DNA of 64,000 nt from Winogradskyella costae (GTDB lineage Bacteria > Bacteroidota > Bacteroidia > Flavobacteriales > Flavobacteriaceae), in contig NZ_JABFDK010000001.1 of assembly GCF_013403865.1 (NCBI RefSeq), forward strand, positions 992,001 to 1,056,000, written 5' to 3'. The position numbers were made by a program, and so were the translations under genes. Each line of letters opens with the position of its first letter. Position 1 is the stretch's first letter. Below the pieces are notes generated by a model. That model worked only from the letters and a program-made list of their open reading frames with translations. It ran no database searches and had not been told where the DNA came from. Shown in pieces: positions 19,926 through 31,200 of this stretch.

Positions 19926-21761
19926 ATGCCAAGACGCACAACTACCTCATTAAAAGACGATAAAAAAACGAGTATCAAATCGTCTTTTAATGCTTTAGTT
20001 TATATCCCTAGATTTTTTAGAGAAATTTGGAGAGTTAACAAAAGTCTTTTCTTATTATCTGCATTTTGTAGACTTATTGGAGCAGTACTTCCTGTTATTA
20101 TTTTATGGATTGGAAAATTAATTATAGATGAAATTATATTACAAATTTCATTAGATATTCCTGATTACAATTCGCTTTGGACGTATGTTGCAATAGAATT
20201 TGCGTTAATCATCATTTCTGATTTAGTAAGTAGAGCGATTTCTCTAACCGATGGCTTGCTAGGAGATGAATATAGTATTGCGACGTCAATAACCATTATT
20301 AAGAAAACTAATCAGATTAATATTAGTTTATTAGAAGATTCTGAATTTTACGATAAATTAGAGCGCGCCAGAACGCAAACTACGGGTCGTGTTGGATTAA
20401 TGTCTAATGTGCTTGGACAAGCCCAAAGCGCTATTTCTATTGCAACACTTGTTGCTGGTTTAATTTACTTTGAGCCCTACTTAATTATTCTACTAATACT
20501 AAGCATCATTCCTTCGTTTATTAATGAAGTTCGGTTTAGCCAACAACAATATTCTTTAGCACGAAGCTGGACTTCAGAACGACGCGAGTTAGATTATTTG
20601 AGGTTTATAGGTGCCAACGATAAAACTGCCAAAGAAATTAAGCTTTTTGGGCTAACCGATTTTATCGTAGATCGTTTTAAAAATCTATCTGAAGAATATT
20701 ATCAACTTAATAAAACATTAGCGATAAAGCGTTCTGCTTTAGGTTTTTTATTTAATGTCCTCGGGTCTTTAAGTTATTATGGAGCATATGTATTCATTAT
20801 TTATCGTGTGCTTTCAGGTGCTATTACATTAGGGGAATTAACCTTTTTATCAGGCTCCTTTAATCGCCTAATGCGAAACCTTCAAGATTTTTTCTCAAAA
20901 TTCACCCGTATTTCTGAAAGTGCTTTATACCTTAAGGATTATTTCGATTTTATAGATATTTCAATTGTTTCTAAAGTAAAAGAAGATGTGCCTTTACCAA
21001 AACATATTGTCAAAGGTTTTGAGTTTAAAGATGTGCGTTTTGCTTATCCAAATTCTGAAGTCGACATTTTAAAAGGCATTACCTTTAATCTTAATGCTGG
21101 TGAAAAACTAGCATTTGTAGGACAGAATGGGGCAGGAAAAACCACATTAATAAAATTGCTATTACGTTTCTACGAGCCCACATCAGGAGAAATATTACTA
21201 GATGGCATCAATATTAACCGTTTTAATATTGCAGAATATCAAGAATACTTCGGAGTTATTTTTCAGGATTTCTTTAGATATGAATTTACTGTGAAAGAAA
21301 ACATAGCTATCGGAAATATCGAAGAGCTAGATGACCAAAACAAAATTGAGAATGCCGCCAAATTAAGTTTAGCAAATGAGGTAGTATCCGAATTAAAACA
21401 CGGTTACAATCAGCAATTAGGAAAACGCTTTGCAAACGGACAAGAATTATCTGGTGGGCAATGGCAAAAAGTAGCTTTAGCAAGAGCTTACATGAAAAAT
21501 GCTGAAGTGATGATTTTAGATGAACCCACCTCGGCCTTAGATGCAAGAGCAGAAAGCGAAGTTTTTGAACGATTCATAGGTTTAACAGAAGGCAAAACTA
21601 GTATTATTATTTCGCACAGGTTTAGTACGGTTCGCCAAGCCGATAAAATTTTAGTCTTAGAACAAGGAAAAGCATTAGAAATAGGCACGCACGAAGAACT
21701 TATAAAAAACCAAGCGTTGTATGCTGAATTGTTTACGTTACAAGCTGAGGGCTATCAGTAA
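19926..21761 (+). CDS. ABC exporter, fused permease and ATPase
   Basis: A 611-residue half-transporter: an N-terminal six-helix membrane domain (about 30-330) and a C-terminal ATPase (about 355-600). Walker A is GQNGAGKTT (about 400), the signature is LSGGQWQKVALARA (about 505), Walker B is VMILDEPTSALD (about 527). Such proteins export lipids, peptides or drugs as dimers; the substrate cannot be predicted. It is in the suf orientation, 143 bases after sufT and 18 bases before the DUF2480 gene. Confidence 0.87.
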   Translation: MPRRTTTSLKDDKKTSIKSSFNALVYIPRFFREIWRVNKSLFLLSAFCRLIGAVLPVIILWIGKLIIDEIILQISLDIPDYNSLWTYVAIEFALIIISDLVSRAISLTDGLLGDEYSIATSITIIKKTNQINISLLEDSEFYDKLERARTQTTGRVGLMSNVLGQAQSAISIATLVAGLIYFEPYLIILLILSIIPSFINEVRFSQQQYSLARSWTSERRELDYLRFIGANDKTAKEIKLFGLTDFIVDRFKNLSEEYYQLNKTLAIKRSALGFLFNVLGSLSYYGAYVFIIYRVLSGAITLGELTFLSGSFNRLMRNLQDFFSKFTRISESALYLKDYFDFIDISIVSKVKEDVPLPKHIVKGFEFKDVRFAYPNSEVDILKGITFNLNAGEKLAFVGQNGAGKTTLIKLLLRFYEPTSGEILLDGININRFNIAEYQEYFGVIFQDFFRYEFTVKENIAIGNIEELDDQNKIENAAKLSLANEVVSELKHGYNQQLGKRFANGQELSGGQWQKVALARAYMKNAEVMILDEPTSALDARAESEVFERFIGLTEGKTSIIISHRFSTVRQADKILVLEQGKALEIGTHEELIKNQALYAELFTLQAEGYQ

Positions 21762-21779
21762 ATCATTTATCTTTGTATT

Positions 21780-22286
21780 ATGGCAGAAGAAATCATTAAT
21801 AGAGTTGCAAGTAGCAAACTAAGAGTTATAGATTTAGAAGATTACTATCCTAACGGGAATCGTGTTCTTTTTGACATTAAAGATTGGTTGATGGAAGGCT
21901 TAGTGCTTCGAGAAAAAGACTTTAGAGCTTTTGTGGCAGAACACAATTGGTCGCAATATGAAGAATGTTACGTCGCCTTACATTGTTCTACGGATGCTAT
22001 AGTGCCAGATTGGGCTTATATGTTAATTTCTATAGAACTTCAACCGTATGCTAAATTGACTATAATAGGCTCATTAAATGATTTAGAATCTATTTTATAC
22101 ACTGAAATTATTTCAAATTTAGATCTGTCCATATACGAAGGCTTACCAGTAATTATAAAAGGATGCTCTCATAAACCAGTACCTTCAAATGCCTTAATAT
22201 TAATGTCGCAAAAATTAAAGCCCATAGCAAGGTCTATTATGTTCGGTGAAGCTTGCTCCTCTGTTCCTCTTTATAAAAAGCGATAG
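21780..22286 (+). CDS. DUF2480 family protein
   Basis: A 168-residue cytoplasmic protein recognised as the DUF2480 family, largely restricted to Bacteroidota and repeatedly found beside suf genes. The N-terminal RVIDLEDYYPNGNRVLFDIK and the histidine/cysteine-bearing YVALHCSTDAIVP and IKGCSHKPVP are its clearest features. The repeated Cys and His suggest metal or cluster handling, but this is inference. Probably the last gene of the suf transcript. Confidence 0.8.
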   Translation: MAEEIINRVASSKLRVIDLEDYYPNGNRVLFDIKDWLMEGLVLREKDFRAFVAEHNWSQYEECYVALHCSTDAIVPDWAYMLISIELQPYAKLTIIGSLNDLESILYTEIISNLDLSIYEGLPVIIKGCSHKPVPSNALILMSQKLKPIARSIMFGEACSSVPLYKKR

Positions 22287-22329
22287 AGCACACAGAAATC
22301 TTAAAATTTTATTAAAACCTATTTTTGGG

Positions 22330-22361
22330 TTTGGTTGCTAAATCAAAAGAAAATAATTTTA
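22330..22361 (+). promoter_or_regulatory. Promoter of the DUF3078 gene
   Basis: TTTG (22330-22333) and TAATTTTA (22354-22361) separated by 20 bases, close to the TTTG / TAnnTTTG consensus. A small hairpin (GCCT...AGGC) follows at the presumed transcript start. Confidence 0.45.
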
Positions 22362-22510
22362 CAGCCTAGAAAGAGGCTTAAAAAATAAATTTAACTATAG
22401 TTTCATTAAGCGCATATAAATTGTGACTTCAATTAATAATACGTGTCAAATAATGGAATAAGTTAATTAATGTAACCTAAAACAATAAAAAAATTAAAAC
22501 TTACCTTATT

Positions 22511-23425
22511 ATGAATATCAACAAAAAATTATTTTTATCAGCATCATTAATGCTTGCCGTTAGCTTTGGTTTTTCGCAAACAAAAGAAGAATTACAAGCT
22601 CAAAAAGCTGAAAAACAAGCTGAAGCAAACAAGTTTCAAGGTGAAGCAAACGCTTTACAAGCGCAAATCGATGCCTTACCAGGTTGGAGAAAAGGTGCTT
22701 TTGGTACAATTGGTGGTAGTTTATCTAATTTTAACGATTGGTATTCTCAAGGGGCACCAAATAATGCTTCTGGTAATATTGGTATTACTTTAAACGCATT
22801 TGCGAATAAGATTGAAGATAAATATTTTTGGAGAAACTCATTGACAATGAACCTTAACTGGGTAAAATTAGATAATAAAGACACTGAATTAGATAGTGAA
22901 GACTTCGAACCTACAACAGATGTATTCAATATATCTTCACTTTATGGTCGTAATTTAAACGACAAATGGGCTATCTCTGGTTTAGCAGAATACAGAACAA
23001 CACTTTTAGATAACTTTAATGATCCTGGATTTTTAGACGTTGGTGTTGGTGCGACGTGGACTCCACTTGAAAACCTTATCGTTGTAATCCACCCATTAAA
23101 CTACAACTTTGTATTTGCTGATAATGACGCTGCTTTTGAATCTTCTGCAGGGGCTAAAATTGTTGCAGATTACACAAGACAAATCGGAGCAATTTCTTTT
23201 AAGTCTAACTTCTCAACATTCCAAAGCTATGAAGATAGTGATCTATCTAACTTTACATGGACAAACTCATTTAGCTATACCCTGTGGAAAATGATCGGTG
23301 TTGGTTTTGATTTTGCATTGAGAAGCAACAAGCAAGAAGCTGCTAATTTCCAAGCCGTAGATTTAGCTGATGCTGATAACAAATTACAATCTTATTATAC
23401 TGTTGGTTTAAGCTACAAGTTCTAA
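22511..23425 (+). CDS. DUF3078 domain outer-membrane protein
   Basis: A 304-residue protein with a signal peptide (cleavage after GFSQ, about residue 23), then a short coiled-coil-like segment rich in K, E, Q and A (about 24-55). The rest is a predicted beta-barrel of alternating strands ending in the aromatic residue of YTVGLSYKF, as outer-membrane proteins do. The family (DUF3078) is common beside suf/DUF2480 genes in Flavobacteriia. Function unknown. Confidence 0.82.
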   Translation: MNINKKLFLSASLMLAVSFGFSQTKEELQAQKAEKQAEANKFQGEANALQAQIDALPGWRKGAFGTIGGSLSNFNDWYSQGAPNNASGNIGITLNAFANKIEDKYFWRNSLTMNLNWVKLDNKDTELDSEDFEPTTDVFNISSLYGRNLNDKWAISGLAEYRTTLLDNFNDPGFLDVGVGATWTPLENLIVVIHPLNYNFVFADNDAAFESSAGAKIVADYTRQIGAISFKSNFSTFQSYEDSDLSNFTWTNSFSYTLWKMIGVGFDFALRSNKQEAANFQAVDLADADNKLQSYYTVGLSYKF

Positions 23426-23450
23426 GAACAAATAAGCTCATAACAATATG

Positions 23451-23484
23451 AAAAAGCCTGTCTTAAATTAAGACAGGCTTTTTT
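23451..23484. terminator. Bidirectional terminator
   Basis: A 15-bp perfect inverted repeat (23451-23465 with 23469-23483) with a three-base loop, flanked by A5 and T6 runs. It ends both the DUF3078 gene and the convergent penicillin-binding protein gene. Confidence 0.9.
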
Positions 23485-23504
23485 AATATCGATATTATTT
23501 ATGT

Positions 23505-25775
23505 TTAATTAAATTTTCTCTTTTTCTCTTTTTTCTTAAATAACCGCTTAATAAAACCATCACGTTTTGTGGGTTCACAATCTAAATCACTTAAGACTTG
23601 CTCTAAGGGTTTTTCAAATTTAGCGGCTGTTATAGATTTGTAATCACTGTCTTTATTCAACTTTTGATAAAACTTTGCGAAAATCGGTAAAGCTGAATTT
23701 GCTCCTTGACCCATTCCTGTAGATTTAAATCCAATACTATGATTATCATTACCAACCCAAGTAATAGTCACCAAATTTGGTGTTAAACCGACAAACCATC
23801 CGTCTTTATTATTCTGTGTGGTTCCTGTTTTACCTGCTATATCGTTTGTTAATCCGTAGGTATTTCGCAATCGTGACGCCGTTCCTTTATTGACTGTAGA
23901 TTTCATCATTTCTAAAAGCACTTGCCGTGTATAATCACTAAAGGCTTCTTTTTCGGCAACTTCAGGTTCAAAAGTTGCAATAACATTTCCTGCTTTATCT
24001 TCAATTTTAGTGATATAATAAGGGGTAACGGATTTACTTTTATTTAAGTAACTCGCATATGCACCTGTTAATTCTTTCAAATTAATTTCAGCAACACCTA
24101 AGGCTAAAGAAGGTTCTTCCGGCATTTCTTTGGTGATTCCTAGTTTTTCAACTTGTGCAATTACCTTTTCAATCCCCACTTCTTCTAACACTTTAACCGA
24201 AATGGTATTTACGGAATTACTTAAAGCATTTTCTAAATTGTAATTGATATAAATGTCTTCCTCTTCGCTTCCTGAATTGGTCGGTGTCCAATCATCATAA
24301 TTAGTATAGGTTACTTTATTCAATGAAAAATAGGTACACGGATTTAATCCATTATCAATAGCAGCGGTATATACAAAAGGCTTAAAGGTAGAGCCGATTT
24401 GTCGCTCACTTTGCGAAATATGATCGTATTTAAAATAGCGATAATCAATGCCACCAACATAAGCTTTTACGGCTCCTGTTGTTGGCTCAATAGATAGCAT
24501 TCCTGTATTTAAAAACTTTAGATAATGTTTCAAACTATCTAGTGTAGATATATTTTTAATCGTATCGCCTTGCCAAGTAAATAAATCTGTTGGTCGTTTA
24601 ATGCTTAAAGAATCTTTAATTTGTTGATCCGTGAGTCCTTTTTCTTTGTAAGCTTTTACCTGTGGTAATTTATTAATTTCACTTTCTAGAAGTTTCCTAT
24701 TTGTTTCCCAAGGTCCAAATTTCCCGTAAGAACTTTCAAAAGCAGCTTGCAATTTACTCATGTGCTCTTGCATGGCCATTTCTGCCAATTCTTGCATTTT
24801 GTAGTCTAGAGTGGTATGTACAATAAGTCCATCTTTATATAAATCATACTTTTCACCACCTGGTGTTTCTAAAGTGTCTAAAATAGATTCTAACTGCTTT
24901 TTAACTTCAGCTCTAAAATAAGGGGCTAAACCTACATCGTGATTAAAAGAGCGATAATCTAATTCTAACGCCTGATCAGAATAATAAGCTAAGGAATCTT
25001 CAGACAGATAACCGTAATTCTTCATCTGAAATAAAACTACATTACGTCGGTCTCTACTGCGATCTAAGTGTACTCTGGGATTGTAATAGGTATTCGCTTT
25101 TAGTGTCCCAACTAAAGTTGCTGCTTCATTAATAGAAATATCTTTCACCGATTTATTAAAGAATTTAAGCGATGCACTTTCTATACCATAGGTATTATCT
25201 GAAAATGGAACGGTATTAAGGTATAGGGTTAAAATTTCGTTTTTAGAATAAACCTCTTCAATACGTTGTGCTACAATAGACTCTTTAAACTTATTAATTA
25301 GCATACTAAAAAATGCATAATTCTTCCTTCCATATAGATTTTTAGCCAACTGAAGCGTAATTGTACTTCCTCCTCCGGCTGATTTATCTTGAAGAATTAA
25401 ATTCTTAACAAACACACGCATTAAACTAATATTATCTATACCGTCGTGCTCATAAAAACGAGAATCTTCTGTCGCAACTAAGGCTTCAATAAGATGTTTG
25501 GGTAGGTCTTCAAACTTTACAGGCTGTCTGTCATAAATATAGTATTTACCTATTAATTTTTCGTCTATATCTAAAAGCTGCGTGGCTTGTTCTTGTTTAA
25601 TAGAACTGATATCGTCTATGGTTGGAACTTTTCCAAAAAAACCAGCATATATGCTAATGTATAAACCAAAAAGAAATAATAAAATGGCTGCTATTAAAAT
25701 AACGAGCCATTTTATCCATTTGCTTTTTAATATCTTTTTAATCGAAGTTTTAAAACGCGATTGGGAAGTATTCAT
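23505..25775 (-). CDS. Penicillin-binding protein 1A (bifunctional transglycosylase/transpeptidase)
   Basis: A 756-residue class A PBP that polymerises and cross-links peptidoglycan. One N-terminal membrane segment (about 20-45) is followed by the GT51 domain with EDSRFYEHDGID (about 98-109) and GGSTITLQLAKNLYG (about 135). The transpeptidase domain has the SxxK nucleophile in GSTFKPF (about 460), SVN in LSNSVNT (about 515) and the KTG motif in AGKTGTTQNNKDG (about 645). The C-terminus is short and very basic. It follows hflX on the same strand and may be co-transcribed with it. Confidence 0.94.
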   Translation of the reverse strand: MNTSQSRFKTSIKKILKSKWIKWLVILIAAILLFLFGLYISIYAGFFGKVPTIDDISSIKQEQATQLLDIDEKLIGKYYIYDRQPVKFEDLPKHLIEALVATEDSRFYEHDGIDNISLMRVFVKNLILQDKSAGGGSTITLQLAKNLYGRKNYAFFSMLINKFKESIVAQRIEEVYSKNEILTLYLNTVPFSDNTYGIESASLKFFNKSVKDISINEAATLVGTLKANTYYNPRVHLDRSRDRRNVVLFQMKNYGYLSEDSLAYYSDQALELDYRSFNHDVGLAPYFRAEVKKQLESILDTLETPGGEKYDLYKDGLIVHTTLDYKMQELAEMAMQEHMSKLQAAFESSYGKFGPWETNRKLLESEINKLPQVKAYKEKGLTDQQIKDSLSIKRPTDLFTWQGDTIKNISTLDSLKHYLKFLNTGMLSIEPTTGAVKAYVGGIDYRYFKYDHISQSERQIGSTFKPFVYTAAIDNGLNPCTYFSLNKVTYTNYDDWTPTNSGSEEEDIYINYNLENALSNSVNTISVKVLEEVGIEKVIAQVEKLGITKEMPEEPSLALGVAEINLKELTGAYASYLNKSKSVTPYYITKIEDKAGNVIATFEPEVAEKEAFSDYTRQVLLEMMKSTVNKGTASRLRNTYGLTNDIAGKTGTTQNNKDGWFVGLTPNLVTITWVGNDNHSIGFKSTGMGQGANSALPIFAKFYQKLNKDSDYKSITAAKFEKPLEQVLSDLDCEPTKRDGFIKRLFKKKEKKRKFN

Positions 25776-25790
25776 AAAAAGGAAAGGTTT

Positions 25791-27002
25791 TTATTCTATA
25801 TCTTCAACATCTGGATATAGGAAATGATTGTATGGAAAACGGGTCACATGGATTTCTCTGACTTCTTTATAAACACGTTTTCTAAAATCGTCCATGTTCT
25901 CTTTATTTAATGCTGAAATAAATAAAGCATTATCACCTACCCTAGACATCCATGTTTTTTTCCATTCGTCAATAGTAAAATTAGCTTCTGTGCGTACTTC
26001 AACTAAATCTTCTTCGTCAAAAGGTTCTGGCTCATAAGCATCAATTTTATTAAAAACCATGATAGTTGGCTTGTCTTTACTATCAATTTCGTCTAAAATC
26101 TGGTTAACCGAATCGATGTGCTCTTCAAAATTAGTATGAGAAATATCTACAACGTGAAGTAATAAATCAGCTTCGCGAACTTCATCTAAAGTACTTTTAA
26201 AAGATTCCACCAATTGTGTTGGTAATTTTCTAATGAAACCAACGGTATCACTCATTAAAAATGGCAAATTACCAATCACCACTTTTCTAACGGTAGTATC
26301 TAAGGTGGCGAACAATTTATTTTCAGCAAAAACATCACTTTTACTAATGACATTCATTAACGTAGATTTCCCAACATTGGTATAACCAACTAATGCTACA
26401 CGTACCATTTTACCACGATTACCACGTTGTACGGCTTGTTGTTTATCTATAACTTTAATCTTCGCTTTTAGTAAAGCAATTTTATCGCGTACAATACGTC
26501 TATCTGTTTCAATCTCTGTTTCACCAGGTCCACGCATTCCTATTCCCCCTTTTTGACGTTCGAGGTGTGTCCACATTCCTTTTAGTCTTGGTAATAAATA
26601 TTCACATTGAGCTAATTCTACTTGTGTTCTAGCATAACTCGTTTGTGCACGTTGCGCAAAAATGTCTAGAATAAGGTTGGTTCTATCTAAAATCTTACAA
26701 TTTAGTATGCCACTAATGTTTCGTTCTTGAGCAGGCGATAATTCATCATCAAAAATAACGGTACCAACATCATTAGCTTCCACAAACAGCCTTACATCTT
26801 CCATTTTTCCCGTACCGATAAATGTCTTAGGGTTTGGGATTGCCATTTTTTGTGTGAAACGTTTTACCACCTCACCACCTGCAGTAAAGGTTAAAAACTC
26901 TAATTCATCTAAGTATTCTTTAGATTTTTCCTCATCTTGATTTTGAGTCACAACACCAATCAGTACTGCTCTTTCTAAATCTATATCTTTTTTTTCTATC
27001 AT
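25791..27002 (-). CDS. hflX: GTPase HflX
   Basis: A 403-residue ribosome-associated GTPase that splits stalled or heat-stressed 70S ribosomes. The N-terminal glycine-rich GERGGIG-like region is RQKGGIGMRGPGETEIETD (about 153-171). The G domain has G1 GYTNVGKSTL (about 206), G3 DTVGFIRKLP (about 251) and G4 FNKIDAY. The start chosen is the ATG at 27002 (MIEKKDIDLERA); an upstream ATG adds only MYFTLY. Confidence 0.94.
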   Translation of the reverse strand: MIEKKDIDLERAVLIGVVTQNQDEEKSKEYLDELEFLTFTAGGEVVKRFTQKMAIPNPKTFIGTGKMEDVRLFVEANDVGTVIFDDELSPAQERNISGILNCKILDRTNLILDIFAQRAQTSYARTQVELAQCEYLLPRLKGMWTHLERQKGGIGMRGPGETEIETDRRIVRDKIALLKAKIKVIDKQQAVQRGNRGKMVRVALVGYTNVGKSTLMNVISKSDVFAENKLFATLDTTVRKVVIGNLPFLMSDTVGFIRKLPTQLVESFKSTLDEVREADLLLHVVDISHTNFEEHIDSVNQILDEIDSKDKPTIMVFNKIDAYEPEPFDEEDLVEVRTEANFTIDEWKKTWMSRVGDNALFISALNKENMDDFRKRVYKEVREIHVTRFPYNHFLYPDVEDIE

Positions 27003-27075
27003 ATATAAAGTAAAGTACAAAGTTAAGCAAATCGATTATCCCAATATAATGTTTAAAAACCTATATTTAATCCCT

Positions 27076-28026
27076 ATGAATAATATACCTACGAATTACA
27101 CTATTGCGTTCTATAATATCGAAAATTTATTTGACATAGAAAACAATAGATCTACAAATGATAATGACTTTTTACCAACCTCTAGAAATAATTGGACAAA
27201 AAAGCGTTATAAAAATAAAATATTAAAACTTGGAGATGTAATTTCTAAAATCGGAAATGATACGAGTGAGATAGCACCAATATTAGTTGGACTAGCAGAG
27301 GTAGAAAATAAAAAAGCGCTTTCTGACTTAGTAAATAGTCCTAATCTTCAAGATGAGAATTATAGTTATGTGCATTATGACTCACCTGATGAGAGAGGAA
27401 TTGATGTGGCCTTACTTTATAAAAGTGATATATTTAAAGTTATTCATTCTGAAACCTTCTCAGTATATCTTGAAAGAGAAAATGGAGAGCAAGATTATAC
27501 ACGAGATGTGTTGTTGGTAAAAGGCGAACTTCATACTGAGCAAATTCATGTAATTGTTAATCATTGGTCTTCTCGAAGAGAAGGTATAAAAGAAACTGAA
27601 TTTAAACGTTTGGAAGCCGCAAATGTGGTTAATTCTATTATCAAATCATTAAAAAATGATGATCCTAATGTAAAAATTATTGTTATGGGCGATTTTAATG
27701 ATAACCCTAATAGTAAAAGTATTCAATTATTACAAGACGAAAGTTATCTTTTTAATCCTTTTAAAACGGTGTGGTCTTATGATAATGGGAGTTCTAGTCA
27801 TAATTTTCAATGGCAATTATTTGATCAAATTTTGTTTTCAACTAATTTTTTCGACACTTCTAATTCTGGCCTAATTTTCAATAATGCTCAGGTTTTCAAC
27901 AGCAAATTTCTCACTCAGCTTAATGGTAAATATAAAGGGCAACCATTTAGGACCTTTGTAGGCAAAAAATATAAGGGAGGTTACAGCGATCATTTCCCTG
28001 TTTTTATTGAATTGAAGCCTTCCTAA
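27076..28026 (+). CDS. Endonuclease/exonuclease/phosphatase-fold protein
   Basis: A 316-residue protein from the ATG at 27076 (an ATG nine codons earlier is possible). The fold markers are IAFYNIENLFD (about 10-20), a catalytic Glu in LVGLAEVENKK, VIVNHWSSR (about 172), MGDFNDNPNS (about 215) and the C-terminal GGYSDHFPVF. These give the Asn, Glu, Asp and His set of Mg-dependent phosphodiesterases in the DNase I/exonuclease III superfamily. No signal peptide is evident with this start. The substrate (nucleic acid or phospholipid headgroup) is not predictable. Confidence 0.85.
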   Translation: MNNIPTNYTIAFYNIENLFDIENNRSTNDNDFLPTSRNNWTKKRYKNKILKLGDVISKIGNDTSEIAPILVGLAEVENKKALSDLVNSPNLQDENYSYVHYDSPDERGIDVALLYKSDIFKVIHSETFSVYLERENGEQDYTRDVLLVKGELHTEQIHVIVNHWSSRREGIKETEFKRLEAANVVNSIIKSLKNDDPNVKIIVMGDFNDNPNSKSIQLLQDESYLFNPFKTVWSYDNGSSSHNFQWQLFDQILFSTNFFDTSNSGLIFNNAQVFNSKFLTQLNGKYKGQPFRTFVGKKYKGGYSDHFPVFIELKPS

Positions 28027-28249
28027 AAATTACCAAGTCCATTTATCGATTAAAAATGTAGTTAATCTATTTTAGTATTGTTAACAACATGTTAATAGTC
28101 ATTTTTTATATATTCGAGTTCGGATAGAAAAATCGTCTAACCAAGGCCCTCTATACGATTTACAAGTCTATTTTCTTTGCCAAACCAAAAAAAACCCTTC
28201 TAATCAAATGATTATAAAGGGAATGAACAATTTAACAAACCGATTAATA

Positions 28250-31200
28250 ATGAAAAAAATTACTCTATTTTTAATCATGCTAGGTTTCTACCTTACGGCT
28301 AGTGCACAATATGATTTCCCCGTAACTACAGGGACCACAAATGTGGTAAACTTAGCTCCAGTTACAATTAACCTTAATAATGCAGCCAATGTTGCTGGAG
28401 TACCAGCTTCATCTTCGGGAACGTATTATTCCTTTCTCTTAACTGCAGATTGGTCTGAAGGATCTGGAGTACCTTATTCTGAAGAGGCAGGTCTCGTAAT
28501 TACAACAGCTGCTGGATCCATAACTAAGATGGAGCCACCAACCACTTTTGGTGCAGGTGGCACTGATACAGTTATTACGTTTTCAGGTACGCTTTCTGGT
28601 CCTTACGACCCTACTGCAAACGGTTTCTTAGACATTGAACTAAGTCAAAGTTATCCAAATACGGATGCTTTTTGGTCTAATATTGTCCTTACATTGTATG
28701 AAAGCCCAACTTGTTTTGAGCCTTCAGAAATGGCTATAACTACTTTAACTACTACGACCGTTGATTTAACTTGGAATGTAGGAGATGCTGAAACAGCTTG
28801 GAATTTAGAATATAACACCGTTGATTTTACACCTGGCAATGGTGAAGAATCAGGTGTAGTTGCAGTTACTGGCACTCCGACAACTTCGATTACTGGTTTA
28901 ACAGAGTCTACACCATATTTTGTTTATTACCAATCTGATTGTGGTACGGCTGACGATGTTAGCGAATGGGTAGGACCATTTACTTTTTTTACTGGTTATT
29001 GTGAATCTTTACCTACAGCCCTAGAGGGTAGTGGTATCTCACAAATAGCATTAGGAGAAGAGACTTTAATCTCAGGAGGAGATCTTAATAATGAAGACTT
29101 TACAGCAACAACTGTTGATTTAGCCTCTAGTATAAATGCAAATATGCAAATTACATTTGTTACAGGTTATGCATACTATGCTTATGTTTGGATTGATTTT
29201 AATGAAGATTTAGTATATGATGCAACTGAACTCGTTTTTTCAGGACAAGCACCAGCAGGCAATCCTACAACATTAGATGCGTCATTTGTAATGCCAGACG
29301 TACCTTTAGGAACTTACAACATGAGAATGACAAGTTCATACGGTGCCCAAAATCCACCTAACCCTTGTTACTCAGGAATTTGGGGTGTTACCGCAGACAT
29401 GAGTATTAATGTAACACCTGCACCAAGTTGTATTCCACCTACTGCATTAGCAGCAAATGGAATCGGGGCAAATAGCGCAGAACTTAGTTGGTCTCAAGTA
29501 GGAACAGTACCACAATGGAATATTGAAATTGTAACAAATGGTACTGAACCAACAGGATTAGCAACTGATACTGGCATTTCTAACCCATATACTGCAACAG
29601 GATTATCTGGATTAACTAGTTATGATTATTACGTGCAAGCCGATTGTGGTGCAGGTGACCTAAGTGCTTGGACTGGACCTTTTACGTTTACCACACTTTG
29701 TGACGTCATCATCCCAGATTATATTCAAAACTTCTCTGATGTTACTTTTACCGTTATCCCAGAATGTTGGAATGAGGCCGATAATGGTAATCCAACCACT
29801 GGACCTACAGATTTAGGAGCGAGCTCTTGGACTTCTGATGGATTCCTTAATGATGGTACTACAGGCGCTTATAAGTTAAACCTTTACGATCCTTTTGGTG
29901 AGCCTTTTAATGAATGGATTTTATCACCTCAATTTGATTTAACAGGTGGTCCTTTTCAAGTAGAATTTGATTTCGCAATTACAGAGTGGTTAAGTACGAC
30001 CGTTGCAGGAACCTTAGGCTCTGATGATGTTGTACAATTTTTAATATCTAATGATAATGGCCTTACATGGACGACTCTAATTAATTATGATAATACATCT
30101 GCAGTACCAATTACGGGCGTACACCCCGTAATAGATTTAACAACATACGGTGGTCAAACAGTACAGTTTGCATTCTACGGTACTAGCGGAACTGTTTCTG
30201 ACAGTGCGGATAATGATGTCTTTGTAGATAACTTTAGAGTAAGAGGTATTCCAACCTGTCCTGAGCCTACAGATTTATTAGGTACAAACCTAAGTCTAAC
30301 TTCTACTGAATTAGCTTGGACAGAAAATGGAACTGCTACAACATGGAATATTCAATACGGTGAAGCTGGCTTTGCTTTAGGCGATGGTCTAATCATAGAC
30401 AATGTCACAAACCCTTATATATTGTCTGGTTTAGAACCAGATACCGCTTATGAATATTATGTACAAGCAATTTGTAGTGTAGGAGACATTAGTTCTTTCA
30501 ATGGGCCTTTTGAATTTTTTACAGGTTATTGTGCTTCAATTCCAACAAGTAATACGGGTGATGGTGTTAACAATGCTTCGCTTGAATTTATAGACTTCCC
30601 TAGTTCTGGGGATGTTAACTACGAAAACAACACCTCAACTGTTGTTGACATATTTAAAGGAATACCAACAAACTTCGAAATAGAATTCGGACATACTTCA
30701 ACCTATTTCGCTAATATTTGGATTGATTTTAATGATGACTTAGTGTTCGATGACACAGAGCTTGTCTTTGAAGGAGAATCTGAGGGCGGACCTTTTACAG
30801 ATACCTCTCACTTATTTGACGCTTCATTTTTGGTGCCATTAACAGCACAAATTGGTGAGCACAGAATGCGTGTGGTTACTACCAATTTTTCAACACCGAT
30901 ACCTTGTTATATAGGAACAAGTGGTGTAACTTTAGATTTCACTGTAAATATCGAAGACCTAACGTGTACTTTAGCTGAAGCTGAATATACAGCAGTTGCA
31001 GATTGTGATACTGACTCATTTTCCATTAGCGTTGACATTTTAGATTTAGGTGATGCAACATCTCTTGAAATTTCAAATAGTTTTAATGGTGATACAACTC
31101 AAGTATTTGATGCTGGTATATATCAAATCGGACCTTTTGATTATGGTACAGAGGTTAGAATATTTGTAACCAATGAACAAAATAACGATTGTACAATTAG

